The notes below the pieces were generated by a model. It made no database searches and was not told the origin of the DNA. It worked only from the letters and a program-made list of their open reading frames with translations. This document shows positions 15,656 to 25,236 of a stretch of 64,000 nt of DNA, one piece after another (position 1 is the first letter of the stretch; every line of letters begins with the position of its first letter). Source of the stretch: Lewinellaceae bacterium (GTDB lineage: Bacteria; Bacteroidota; Bacteroidia; Chitinophagales; Saprospiraceae); the NCBI GenBank assembly GCA_016719605.1, contig JADJYW010000012.1:275487-339486 (forward strand), read 5' to 3'. A program made the position numbers and the translations under genes.

Positions 15656-17537
15656 TTACATTTTCACCAGCGTCACCTGCATAACCCCAACCGCCGCGCC
15701 AACGACGCGCAGGGCATACACGCCCGGCGCCCAATGGCCACCAACCTGCAGCCGGTCGGCGCCCGCCGGAAGTTCCAATTGCTCGATCACCCGGCCCGCG
15801 AAATCCACAACTTCCAGCCGGCAAGCACCGGCGCTGGTCGGGATTTCCAGCCGAAACTCCTCGAAAAACGGATTGGGCCAGGCCGCCAGACGGGTGTCGT
15901 CACCGAGGATTTGGGAGCGTTTGGCAGCCGCATCGGGGCCTTGCACGGCTTTGCTTTCCGCAGGAAGAACCAGCGCAAGGGTCTTGTCGGCGGTGATTTT
16001 TTGTTTGAACAGCATCGTCTGGCCGTACCCTTCGGCGCCGGCAGCGATGTCGTACAGCCCCGGCATCATATTCTCGATGCGGAAGAATCCGTCGTCGCCG
16101 GTGGTGGTTTCCCCAGGCGCCACCGAAGGAAAATAGTGCCACGGTCGCATTGGGCACAGGCGCACCGTCGGCTTCGCGGACAACCTGACCGTCCACCACA
16201 AGTCCACCGGTGGAGTACAGCGCCGTGTTCAGCAGGCGCACGTCGCCGCGCTGAAAATAAACCGTGAACTCCTGGCTCTGGAATCCGGCGCGGCTGATGC
16301 GCACGGTCGCGTAACCCTCCCGGGCTTGTCCCGTTTTGAACGTGCCGTCGGGCAGGGTAGTGGTCTGGTCGCTGCCGACGACCTCGATGGTGGCGCCGGC
16401 CAGCGGGTTTCCGGTAAGGCCGTTGACGATCGTGCCTTCGAGGTAACAGGCGCGGACGTAGGTGGGCGTCAGTACCCACAGTTCGCCCACATTGGCGCCC
16501 GGCACATTAATGGTGGAGGCGATGATCGTGCCCGACGGGAAGTACGGATAGGCCCCCCAGCAGCCGTCGAAACCGCTGCCGGCACCGACGGGATAGGTGT
16601 CGTAGTTGCCCACCTGCACGAGGTTGTCGGGGCGGGTGATGTCCACAATAGTGAACCCGTCTTTGTACCAGGAGGTGATGGCGAAGTTGCCGCGGATGAT
16701 GGTGTTGTGCACGGCGGAGTTGGCGCCGGGGTTGCTCTGTATTTTATCTAGCAGGCGGATGTTGTCGGGGTCGGACACGTCGTAGGCGGCGAGGAAAGAG
16801 TTGGCACGCTCGTCGGTAGTGAGCAGGGTTTTGCGGTCGTCGGTGAGCCAGGTATTGTGGGTGAAGTTGTCGGGCGTGTTTTGGGTGGCGAGCAGTTGTG
16901 GGTTGCTCTTATCGGTCATGTCCACGATCGCAAATCGGCCTTGATAGATGTGGCCGGAGTACATGGTGTCGTTTTCCACATAGCCGTCGTGGATGTAGCC
17001 GAGTTGGTCAAACTTGCCGGCGTAGGTCGGATTGTACGGGTCGGCGTTGAGGTCGAGTACCTTGGCGCCACCGCTGAACAGGTTACCGCCGTAGGCATAG
17101 AGGAAACCTTTGGCCTCGTCAATATCCAGCGCGTGGATTTTCCCCAGTTGGCCCTGAATGGGGCCGTCGCCGGCGTAGTAGTGGTAGTCGAGGTTTGCCG
17201 AAGGCAATTTGCTCAGGTCCACGATTTGGACTCCGGAGCCGCCCTCGCTGACAATGTAGGCGTAGTGCAGGTAGGTTCGGACTTCTTTCCAGAGGTTGTT
17301 TGGGCCGGGAATCTGTACGATTTGCACCGGCGCATCGGGGTCGGTGATATCGGCGATGATCAGACCCTTGGACGCGCCGATGAGCGCATATTCCCGTTCG
17401 GCAGCCGTGTAGCCCCACACATTGGCTACTGTCTGGCCGGGAAAGGTCATTTTGGAACGGAACGCAACATTGGTGTTTTGGGAAAAAGCCGGAACGGCGA
17501 AAAGGAAAGCAAGTAGTGCGAATGTGTTTGTGCTCAT
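15656..17537 (-). CDS. Choice-of-anchor B secreted protein with T9SS sorting domain, one frameshift
   Basis: About 627 residues across one break. After the signal peptide (FALLAFLFAVPAFSQ) comes a choice-of-anchor B/LVIVD beta-propeller with repeated units such as IADITDPDAPVQIVQIPGPN, VQIVDLSKLP, FAIVDMTDKSNPQLLATQ and FTIVDITRPDNLVQVGNYDT. Two carboxypeptidase-regulatory-like domains follow (EGTIVNGLTGNPLAGATIEV and DGQVVREADGAPVPNATVAL), then a type A T9SS sorting domain (AWPNPFFEEFRLEIP ... GVYALRVVGAAVGVMQVTLV). The frame shifts near 16110 at a CCCC run. Function is unknown; it is probably displayed at the cell surface. Confidence 0.85.
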
Positions 17538-17609
17538 ATAAAACCGAAATTTTCGCCCCGAAGGTAGGAGGAAAGCCGGTGGTTTTTTTACTGTGGAGGC
17601 GTAGCGTAG

Positions 17610-17656
17610 TTTTTCACCGCAGATACGCTACATATCTGCGTATCTGCGGTGAAAAA
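17610..17656. repeat. Perfect 19-bp inverted repeat
   Basis: Arms 17610-17628 and 17638-17656 are fully complementary with a 9-base loop; each arm contains TTTTTCACCGCAGATACGC or its complement. The word TCTGCGGTGAAAA links it to the 72-bp repeat at 7539-7713. It lies in the 326-bp divergent gap 17538-17863; the rest of the gap shows no gene, and the AT-rich part 17765-17820 may hold the promoter of the two-component pair. Confidence 0.9.
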
Positions 17657-17863
17657 TCCTGAGGCTATCGGGATAACAGCAGCGGTATTTCAGGAGCGTG
17701 TAGCGCTGGAATCGGTGCTGGTGGTAGCGGTCATTCCGACGGGAAGATCGCAGACAAGGCAAGGTGGTTAAGCAAAATTTAAGCAAACCTTTAGTGGCCT
17801 ATAAGGTCAGGACGGCCAGATTTGCGAAAAATTGTGGACATTGCAGTCCTAACACATAGCACT

Positions 17864-18541
17864 ATGCGCATCTTGTTAGTTGAAGATGAAACGGCGATTG
17901 CCAACTTTATAGCGGAAGGGCTGGAAGAGGAAGGCTTTGCGGTGGATGTAGCCTACAACGGCAAAGAAGGCCTGCGGCTGGCACTGGATAATCTGGCCGA
18001 ATACGACCTGATTTTGCTGGATTGGATGCTACCGGGGGCGAGTGGTATTGAAATTTGCCGGGCCATTCGCAAGGAAAATCAAGCCGTTCCTGTGATTTTC
18101 CTGACCGCCAAAGACACCGTGGACGATGTCGTGTTCGGACTGGAAACGGGCGCAAACGATTACCTCCGCAAGCCTTTTGCTTTTGAAGAACTGCTCGCCC
18201 GGATGCGAGTACTGCTGCGGAGTAGCACAGGCGAACAAAATATTTTCCGCTACGCCGATATCGAACTGGATGTGGCTACGCACCGGGTGCTGAAAGGCGG
18301 AAAACCGGTGGAGCTTACGCAGAAGGAATTTGCTCTGCTTGAATTGTTGTTGCGGAACAAAGGTAAAGCGTGCCGCCGCACCCGCATCATCGAAAAAATA
18401 TGGGACATCAATTTTGACCACGACAGGTCTGTGATTGACGTGTATATCAACTTTTTACGCAAAAAGCTGGACGCCCCGAACCAACCCTCGTTTGTTCAAA
18501 CCCTGCGCGGGATCGGCTACCGCATCAACGACGACGCATGA
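17864..18541 (+). CDS. OmpR/PhoB-family response regulator
   Basis: A 225-residue DNA-binding response regulator. The receiver domain shows the acidic pair in VEDET, phosphoacceptor D53 (LLDWMLPG), TAKD and K103 (LRKPFAF). The C-terminal winged helix includes VELTQKEFALLELLLRNKG, VIDVYINFLRKKLD and LRGIGYRI. I use ATG 17864 because MRILLVEDE is the canonical start. Its stop overlaps the ATG of the kinase gene (ATGA). The type resembles copper/silver regulators such as CusR, but no target operator is visible and that link is only inference. Confidence 0.95.
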   Translation: MRILLVEDETAIANFIAEGLEEEGFAVDVAYNGKEGLRLALDNLAEYDLILLDWMLPGASGIEICRAIRKENQAVPVIFLTAKDTVDDVVFGLETGANDYLRKPFAFEELLARMRVLLRSSTGEQNIFRYADIELDVATHRVLKGGKPVELTQKEFALLELLLRNKGKACRRTRIIEKIWDINFDHDRSVIDVYINFLRKKLDAPNQPSFVQTLRGIGYRINDDA

Positions 18542-19909
18542 AACTAAGTTTCAGAAACCGGATTGCGCTGTTCACGGCATCAGCGGCAGCCGTTACCATC
18601 GGTCTGGTTTTCATGGTGGTGTACGGCGTGGTTTACTTCTCGGCATACAACCACCTGGACGCCGATATCCAGCAAGAAAAGGAGGAAGTCCTGAACAGTT
18701 TGCATTGGGCGGGCGATTCGATTATCATCAACGACATGCCCGAGTGGGAGGAAAAGAACACCTCAGGTTGAGGTCAATCCGGTTTTTCTACAGGTGGTGC
18801 ATCGCCGGGGCGAACTGCGTTTCCGCTCCTCCAATTTACAAAACGATATCCTGATTTTCGACCCCGACCTGACCAGCGATTCATTTTTCAACAGTCGTAT
18901 CGGCGATCAGCGCATCCGGCAAGGACAGTTTCCGCTCTTCAACGACCGCAACGCCATCATTGGGCACCTGACGGTGGGCATCTCGCAGGAGGAGTCGGCC
19001 ATCGTGCTGCACAACCTGCGCAATACCTTGCGAATCGCTTTCCCGCTGCTCCTTTTCGTGTTGTTTCTGGCTACTGCTATCGCGGCATCCAGAGGTATTG
19101 CTCCGGTAAAAAAACTGATACAAGCGGCATCCGGCATCAGTGGAACAAATATCAATACCCGCCTGCCGTTGCCGGAAAACAAGGACGAAATTTATCAATT
19201 GGCAGCCACCATTAACGAACTCCTGGAGCGGGTCGAAAACGGTTTTCAACGCGAAAAACAGTTCACCGCCGATGCTTCGCACGAAATACGCACGCCGTTG
19301 ACGGCTATCCGCGGTACGCTCGAAGTATTGCTGCGCAAACAACGCGAACCGGCACAGTACGAAGAAAAAATCAACCGGGTCATCGGCGAGGTGGACCGGC
19401 TGGATGCCATGCTTGACCAATTGCTGCAACTGGCGCGACTGGAAAGCGGTCACGTCTCCGTCCATCGAACACCGGTTGATTTGCAGATGCTCTTTCGCGC
19501 CCTGGCCGACAAGTGGCAGCCCCGTTTACAGGAAAAAAACATGGAATTGCGGGTGCAAATACCGCCTGCGGCAAGTGTCACCACCGATGCGGCCATGCTA
19601 AATGTGGTACTCGACAACCTGCTCGGCAATGCCATAAAATACGGGAATACCGGCGGCCATATAGATTGCACCTGGCAATCTGAAAGTGTCGCGCTGGTCC
19701 TGCGCGATAACGGCCCGGGTATTTCTGCCGGGCAGTTGCCGTATCTCTTCGACCGGTTTTACCGCGTGGACAATTCGCGCAATACCGTCGTGCCGGGTTC
19801 GGGCCTTGGGTTGTCTATCGCAAAAAAGTTGGCAGATTTGCTGGGTATCCAGTTGTCTGTCAGTAGCCGGGAAGGGGAAGGGACGACCTTCGTGCTTGTT
19901 TTTTCCTGA
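18538..19909 (+). CDS. Sensor histidine kinase, interrupted by one frameshift
   Basis: About 456 residues across a break near 18765-18775. The N terminus has one membrane segment (IALFTASAAAVTIGLVFMVV), a periplasmic sensor region, a second segment (FPLLLFVLFLATAIAAS) and a HAMP-like linker. The kinase core is intact: H-box FTADASHEIRTPLTAIRG, N-box LDNLLGNAIKYG, DNGPGI, and PGSGLGLSIAKKL. Its start overlaps the response-regulator stop, so the pair forms one operon. The frame change occurs within the periplasmic region around AACACCTCAGGTTGAGG; restoring one base joins the halves. Confidence 0.9.
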
Positions 19910-20008
19910 ATGCTTTTAAGCCGATTTTTAGAATTCCCCAAGGCTGGTTAAAGGTACAGGAGGTCACCTTTGTCTTATCAAAAACGAGTTTACACAAAAG
20001 ATAAGATT

Positions 20009-20515
20009 ATGAACCAGGCCCATTTGCATTTACTGTTCAACCACTTGCCCATTCTGGGCACACTCTTCGGACTGCTGATTTTAGCGGGTGGTTTTTTCCT
20101 GAAAAACGATACCATAAAAAGAACGGCTTTGGGAATGTTTGTACTTTCGGGGGTGCTTGCGATCCCGGCCTACCTTACCGGTGAAGGCGCCGAAGAAATC
20201 GCGGAGCGCCTTCCGGCCGTCACGGAAAATCTGATTGAGGCGCACGAAGAAATGGCCAATATTTTCCTGTGGATGGTCGGCGCACTGGGATTGATCGCTG
20301 CGGCGACGTTCTACACCGATCTAAGCGCAAAGAAGGCTGCACCCATGCTGTACACCCTCACGTTTGTCGCAGCTATCGGAACGATGGTATTTGCGCAACG
20401 GGTCGGCGCCTCGGGCGGCGAAATCCGGCACACCGAAATCAGGAGAGGTGCAACAACAGCCGCTGTTGAGAACGGTCAGGCAGGAGGAGGCCAGGAAAAA
20501 GACGACGACGATTAA
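20009..20515 (+). CDS. DUF2231-like four-helix membrane protein
   Basis: A 168-residue inner-membrane protein with four hydrophobic stretches: LGTLFGLLILAGGFFL, ALGMFVLSGVLAIPAYL, ANIFLWMVGALGLIAAATF and YTLTFVAAIGTMVFAQ. The His-rich N terminus (NQAHLHLLFNHLP) is typical of DUF2231-type proteins, which may bind haem or metal. The C-terminal tail is acidic (QEKDDDD). I chose ATG 20009 rather than the upstream frame extension because HLHLLFNHLP is the conserved start. It lies 10 bp before the VIT1-type transporter gene, suggesting a shared redox or iron role (inference). Confidence 0.8.
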   Translation: MNQAHLHLLFNHLPILGTLFGLLILAGGFFLKNDTIKRTALGMFVLSGVLAIPAYLTGEGAEEIAERLPAVTENLIEAHEEMANIFLWMVGALGLIAAATFYTDLSAKKAAPMLYTLTFVAAIGTMVFAQRVGASGGEIRHTEIRRGATTAAVENGQAGGGQEKDDDD

Positions 20516-20525
20516 ATGAACAGAT

Positions 20526-21650
20526 ATGAAAACCCAGTCCGCACAGAGTTTTTTTGCCAGTGTCCAGACCGAAGTGGATGCCGCTTTTCTTTATGAAAAA
20601 ATTGCCGGGGCCGAAACGGACCCCGGCATTGCGGGTATATTTCGGAACCTCGCCGAAATCGAATACGGCCATGCGGCCAAAATGCTGGAACGGTTGCAGC
20701 AATCCGGCACTCCGGCTGTTTTGCCGCCGCCTTCCTGGCGCGCGCGGGTGCTCGACCGCATCGGCAAAATTTTTGGCTATGACTACATCATCGGCGTGAT
20801 GATGGATACCGAAAAGAGTATCGCCCAGGCTATTGTCCGACAAAAAGAAGCCGGCAAAATCCCGGTTACCGGGGAGGAAGGCAACCACGTAAAAATCCTG
20901 CAATCGCTGCTCACTAACAAGCAGAGGGTTTCCGGGGAAGAGTTGTCCCGCATCGAAGGCCGGCACAAAACGGTCGGCGGAAATGCGCTCCGGGCCGCTG
21001 TGCTCGGTGCCAACGACGGCCTGGTGTCCAACCTCAGTTTGGTCATGGGCGTGGCAGGTGCTACCAGCGGCCAAAGCGAAATCCTGCTCGCCGGCTCGGC
21101 GGGACTGTTGGCCGGAGCGCTGTCTATGGCCTTGGGGGAATGGATTTCGGTGAAAAGTTCGCAGGAACTCTACGAGCGCCAAATGGGGCTGGAAATGGAC
21201 GAAATCATCGCCAACCCGGAGGGCGAGGTAAAAGAGATCGCGCTCATCTACATCGCTAAAGGAATTCCGGAAGCACAGGCACATGAAATGGCCAAAAAAG
21301 CCATGTCGAACAAAGACGACGCGCATGCATTGCTGATCAAAGAGGAACTCGGTATCAATCCGGAGGAGCTGAAAAGTTCGGCGTGGGAGGCCGCGATCAC
21401 GTCTTTCGTACTGTTTGCCATTGGCGCAATCATTCCGCTGGCGCCCTTTTTCTGGGGCGGCGGTTATCCGGCTATTTTAGCCAGTGTCGGGTTTAGCACG
21501 CTGGGCCTGTTTGTCATTGGCTCGGCTATTACCCTGTTTACCGGAAAGAGCATCTGGTTTTCCGGTGGACGGCAGGTGGTTTTTGGTTTGTTGGCTGCTG
21601 CTGTTACGTTTGGAATCGGAAAACTGGTAGGAGTTTCTATTGCCGGTTGA
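20526..21650 (+). CDS. Ferritin-like/VIT1 fusion, putative iron/manganese exporter
   Basis: A 374-residue fusion. Residues 1 to about 130 form a ferritin-like (rubrerythrin-type) domain with E16, E24 and an ExxH motif at E46-H49 (EIEYGHAAKMLE). From residue 156 the CCC1/VIT1 membrane domain begins (RAAVLGANDGLVSNLSLVMG), with LLAGALSMALGEWISVKSS, SAWEAAITSFVLFAIGAIIP and three further C-terminal helices. The arrangement matches membrane-bound ferritin A (MbfA), which exports iron and protects from peroxide; that role is inferred from the family. It follows the DUF2231 gene by 10 bp. Confidence 0.92.
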   Translation: MKTQSAQSFFASVQTEVDAAFLYEKIAGAETDPGIAGIFRNLAEIEYGHAAKMLERLQQSGTPAVLPPPSWRARVLDRIGKIFGYDYIIGVMMDTEKSIAQAIVRQKEAGKIPVTGEEGNHVKILQSLLTNKQRVSGEELSRIEGRHKTVGGNALRAAVLGANDGLVSNLSLVMGVAGATSGQSEILLAGSAGLLAGALSMALGEWISVKSSQELYERQMGLEMDEIIANPEGEVKEIALIYIAKGIPEAQAHEMAKKAMSNKDDAHALLIKEELGINPEELKSSAWEAAITSFVLFAIGAIIPLAPFFWGGGYPAILASVGFSTLGLFVIGSAITLFTGKSIWFSGGRQVVFGLLAAAVTFGIGKLVGVSIAG

Positions 21651-21665
21651 GTACCTGGGTGCAAC

Positions 21666-22022
21666 TCAAAAAAACGCATCCTCCGCATGCCGAATGCTCT
21701 TCACCTCCCCGCGGGCCAGCAACACGGAAATGATGTCGAAACGAATTTCGCCCTCGTGGCCGATCTGCTCCATAAATGAGCCGGCGGTGCGGGCAATCAT
21801 GTCCTGTTTCTTGCGGTCTACAGCCTCTTCGGGTCCGCCGTAGCTGTCGAGGGAGCGGGTTTTTACTTCTGCAAAAACAAGGCAACCTTCGGGCGACCAG
21901 GCGATGAGATCAATCTCGCCCTTGCCGGAACGAAAATTCTGGCGAATAACGCGGTAGCCTTTTTCTTCGAGATAACCCACAGCGAGGGTTTCACCGAGTT
22001 TGCCAATATCGAGGTGGGTCAT
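21666..22022 (-). CDS. YraN/UPF0102-family nuclease-fold protein
   Basis: A 118-residue protein of the YraN family. Family blocks are GKLGETLAVGYLEEKGYRVI at the start, GEIDLIAWSPEGCLVFAEVK (the D...E.K site of the Holliday-junction-resolvase-like fold) and RFDIISVLL near the end. Function remains unproven in the family. Its ATG overlaps the stop of the preceding frame (ATGA at 22019-22022). It converges with the ferritin/VIT1 gene. Confidence 0.93.
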   Translation of the reverse strand: MTHLDIGKLGETLAVGYLEEKGYRVIRQNFRSGKGEIDLIAWSPEGCLVFAEVKTRSLDSYGGPEEAVDRKKQDMIARTAGSFMEQIGHEGEIRFDIISVLLARGEVKSIRHAEDAFF

Positions 22023-22441
22023 ACGGGAGGGGTTGAGGCGGTTGAGTTAAAAGGGTAGGGGCGTTTGCCTTCCAGCCAATCAACATAGTCCACCGAGCCG
22101 AGCCGAAATTTGACAGGCACCTGTGTTTTTCGCCCCAGATTGTGCTCGATGCGGCAAAAAAACGGCAGGTCGTCGGCAGACCAGCTGGGCGGAGGCAGCA
22201 CGGATGCAAAAGTCGGAGATTGCTTCGGGCAAAATTCCGGCAGCATCGTTTTGGGGGATTTAATAAAACGGATGCTGCCGATGCGAGCAGATGCACGGAC
22301 AAGGCAGTTGTTTGCGGGATTGACCCCGTTTTGTAAGGTATGCAACGACTGCACTGCAGGTTGCTGCGCGGGCGCAAAAGCGCTGCACAGGCAAATCAGC
22401 AGGATCAGCCCGGTCTCCTTCCATTTCTTCCCCGCATACAA
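22019..22441 (-). CDS. Small secreted protein of unknown function, fused in frame to the methyltransferase
   Basis: About 140 residues. An N-terminal signal peptide is clear (KKWKETGLILLICLCSAFAP, then AQQ), followed by a Cys-containing 115-residue body with no recognised domain (CLVRASARIGSIRFIKSPKT, FFCRIEHNLGRKTQVPVKF, DYVDWLEGKRPYPF). No ATG precedes the signal peptide in frame; a TTG at 22441 would be the start. The frame is continuous with the upstream methyltransferase, so either the stop of that gene has been lost or an indel joins them. Its stop overlaps the yraN start. Confidence 0.65.
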   Translation of the reverse strand: MYAGKKWKETGLILLICLCSAFAPAQQPAVQSLHTLQNGVNPANNCLVRASARIGSIRFIKSPKTMLPEFCPKQSPTFASVLPPPSWSADDLPFFCRIEHNLGRKTQVPVKFRLGSVDYVDWLEGKRPYPFNSTASTPPV

Positions 22442-23553
22442 ATCAAATTTCTGGAAATAACACTCCAGCGGCCCGTTGTACAGGGTGATTTTGCGCGAGG
22501 GCCGCAGTCCGAAACGTTTCCAGGCCTCCATGTTGGAGGAAATGAGCCAGGCCGTCCAGCCGGGCCAGTGCTGTTTCAGCCGGTCGCCGATGCTTTTATA
22601 AAAAACCTCGATTTCTTCTACTTTAATGCGCTCGTCGTAGGGCGGGTTGGTGACAAGTATGCCGGGGCTATCCGGCGGCTCGACCGCTTCGAATGCCAGT
22701 TGATCCACCCGGATTACCTGCTCCAGCCCGGCCGACAGGACATTGGTCGTTGTTGCATGGCGGGCGCGGACGTCCATATCGGATGCGAGGATCGGAAATG
22801 CAGGCTGCCGGATACGGGCATCCGCCTCGGCTTTCACCGTTTCCCAGAGTTGTTTGTTAAAACCCTTCCATTTGAAAAAACCAAACGAGGCGCGGTTGTA
22901 TTGGGGGGGCATACGCATGGCGATCATGGCCGCCTCGATGGGCAACGTGCCGCTGCCGCACATGGGGTCTATGAATGTACTGTTGCCGTCCCAACCGGTG
23001 AGCAGGATCATGCCGGCGGCGAGCACCTCGTTCAGTGGCGCCTCCACGATGTCGCGCCGATAGCCGCGCTTGTGCAGGCTGTCGCCGCTGGAATCAAGCA
23101 GCAGGTGCATTCCGCGCCGTGGATGCGGGTGTGGATGCGCAGGGTAGGCGCCTCTACATCCACGCTGGGCCGCTGGTCGTAGCGGTCGCGGAACTGATCC
23201 ACGATAGCGTCTTTGGTGAGCAGGGCGGCATACTGCGAATGTTTGAAATAGTCGCCCGCTACTACGGCCTCCACGGCGAAGGTATCCTGTACATCCAGGT
23301 ATTTGCTCCAGTCTGTCTCGCGCACGGCCTGGTAGTAGGCCTTCTCGTTGGTGGCTTGAAAAGTGCGAAAGGGCACGAGTATGCGCATGGCCGTGCGCAA
23401 TTCGTAATTGGCGCGGTAGAGCAGACGCTGGTCGCCGGCACATGACACGGCGCGTTTGAGCGTCAGGATATCGGTGGCGCCGAGGGCTTCCAGTTCGGCG
23501 GCAAGCACCGGCTCAAGGCCCTGGAGGGTCTTTATGATGATGGTTCTGGTCAT
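22424..23553 (-). CDS. THUMP-domain RNA (23S rRNA guanine-N2-type) methyltransferase, one frameshift
   Basis: About 376 residues resembling the RlmL/TrmN-like family. The N-terminal THUMP region begins MTRTIIIKTLQGLEPVLAAE. The catalytic domain has KRGYRRDIVEAPLNEVLAAG, the SAM-binding loop FIDPMCGSGTLPIEAAMIA, and the catalytic NPPY motif (LVTNPPYDERI). The frame changes near 23110-23115: adding one C restores AEC-HLLLDSSGDSLHKRGY. The natural end is expected just after ECYFQKFDLYAGKK, where the frame instead runs into a signal-peptide protein. It modifies large-subunit rRNA by family analogy; the target base is not known. Confidence 0.85.
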
Positions 23554-23577
23554 ATTGCAGCAGGTTTGAGGAGCAGG

Positions 23578-25206
23578 TTACAAAGTTGCAATCCGAATAT
23601 CCCGCTCAAACATTTGTCCACCCGACTGCAGGCGGTACAAGTACTCGCCCGGCGCAATGTGCCATTCCGACGGTTTGAACAGAAATGTATGCGTACCCTT
23701 GGCGTGTACGCGGTTGACGAGGATACGCAGCACCTGCCCCGACCGACTCAGAAGTTGCAGCCGTACATCGCCGTCCTGCATGACCGCGTATTTGATTTCG
23801 ATGGTACCCGGCAGGTCGGGGTGCTGATGGTGGCCGATCAGCGCGCACCGGGCGTTATCGCCGAGCACAGGCGCAAGGGCGGGCACGAGGCCGGGAATAG
23901 TTGGGGTGGGGCGCCCCAGCACAAAAGTGGTCAACTCGGGGCTGTTTCCCAACCAGTCTTGCAGCACGGTGGCGTAGATGTCGCGGAAATCCACGCTGAA
24001 AGGCGGATCGTAAACGGGGTGCGGGTCGCTCAGGTCCTGGTAGTTCCCGACGAAGCCGTTACCGATGCCCCCGCCAAACAGCAGGGTGTGCGTGCCGGCG
24101 CCGTGGTCGGTGCCTTTGGAACCGTTTTCGTAGATGGTGCGACCAAATTCTGAAAACGTCATGCCCAGCACCTTTTCTTCGAGACCGCTGTTGCCGTAGG
24201 CAAGGTCATCATAAAAAGCGCGGACGGAGGTAGCCACCTGCTGGAGCAAAGACAGTTGGTTTTCGCGTTGCAGCACATGCGTGTCGAAGTCGGCGATGTC
24301 TACCATAAAAATGCGGGTACCGAGATTGCCCTTGATGAGGCGAGCGATGATGGCCATTTGGGCGGCCAACTTGTTGTCGGAAGGGTAGGGTACCTGGTTT
24401 TGCCCTTTGTTGTAGGCGGTTCGGATCGTCTCGGCGTAGCGGAAAGCAGCATTGGCGGTTTGGCGCACATAAAAAAGTTCTTGTTCGCGCCGGGAGTTGC
24501 CGAGCGTGTCCACGGGAAAAAGTTGCCCGGTCAGGGCGATCTGGTAAAATTCCTGCGGGCTGCTGACCGCCAGCGCCATATTGGCGTTTTCGGCGGTAAA
24601 AATCAGGTTGGCCTCCACGCCGATTTGCAGGGCAGGCGGCACCGACGGGGGTGTTTCGAGAAATGCCGGGTAGTCGTTGTCGAGAAAACGCCCGAGCCAG
24701 CCGGTGGTTTTCACCTCGTCTCGTCCGGTGCCGGTCACGATGATATCCGAGGAGCGGAAGTGGCTGTAATTGGGGTTCGGGTAGCCGACATTGAAAAGGA
24801 CTTTCATCATACCTTCATTCCAGAGCGGCTGCAACGAATTGGTTTGCAGCGGCATGCCGTAGTCGTCGCTGAGTGCCCACATCTGGTTTTCCTGAATGGC
24901 GATGGTCGGCCTGAGGTCGTAGTAGTTTTGATTACCGCGCTCAATGACGGTGTTCAGCCCGTCGTTTCCGCCGTCGAGGCGAATGAGCAAAAGGATGCGG
25001 TCATTGGAGCCACCGATGGACAATCCGGCCATCAGGGGCGTGGGCTGGAAGGCACGGACGGGGATACCGCCCAGCAGCAGGCTGCCCGCTCCCAGCAGGC
25101 CGGTTGCGGACAGGAAATCGCGGCGTGTCCAGTGCTGGTGTTCGCGTTCATGGGCCGCGCCGTGTTCGAGGGCGGCGCCGTGGCGCAGGGTATGTTTTTT
25201 GCACAT
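23578..25206 (-). CDS. DUF1501 family exported protein with C-terminal sorting-like domain
   Basis: A 542-residue protein. The N terminus contains a twin-arginine-like signal (RRDFLSATGLLGAGSLLLGG). DUF1501 (sulfatase-like/alkaline-phosphatase fold) blocks follow: LLIRLDGGNDGLNTVIERGN, TGWLGRFLDNDYP, DIADFDTHVLQRENQLSLLQ, MTFSEFGRTIYENGSKGTDH and GTHTLLFGGGIGNG. The last 70 or so residues (IEIKYAVMQDGDVRLQLLSR ... GEYLYRLQSGGQMFERDI) look like a type A T9SS sorting domain. It sits 30 bp behind the DUF1800 gene, the usual pairing in this phylum; biochemical role unknown. Confidence 0.92.
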   Translation of the reverse strand: MCKKHTLRHGAALEHGAAHEREHQHWTRRDFLSATGLLGAGSLLLGGIPVRAFQPTPLMAGLSIGGSNDRILLLIRLDGGNDGLNTVIERGNQNYYDLRPTIAIQENQMWALSDDYGMPLQTNSLQPLWNEGMMKVLFNVGYPNPNYSHFRSSDIIVTGTGRDEVKTTGWLGRFLDNDYPAFLETPPSVPPALQIGVEANLIFTAENANMALAVSSPQEFYQIALTGQLFPVDTLGNSRREQELFYVRQTANAAFRYAETIRTAYNKGQNQVPYPSDNKLAAQMAIIARLIKGNLGTRIFMVDIADFDTHVLQRENQLSLLQQVATSVRAFYDDLAYGNSGLEEKVLGMTFSEFGRTIYENGSKGTDHGAGTHTLLFGGGIGNGFVGNYQDLSDPHPVYDPPFSVDFRDIYATVLQDWLGNSPELTTFVLGRPTPTIPGLVPALAPVLGDNARCALIGHHQHPDLPGTIEIKYAVMQDGDVRLQLLSRSGQVLRILVNRVHAKGTHTFLFKPSEWHIAPGEYLYRLQSGGQMFERDIRIATL

Positions 25207-25236
25207 TGTGTTTGTCGTTTTGGCTGTTAGTGGGGG

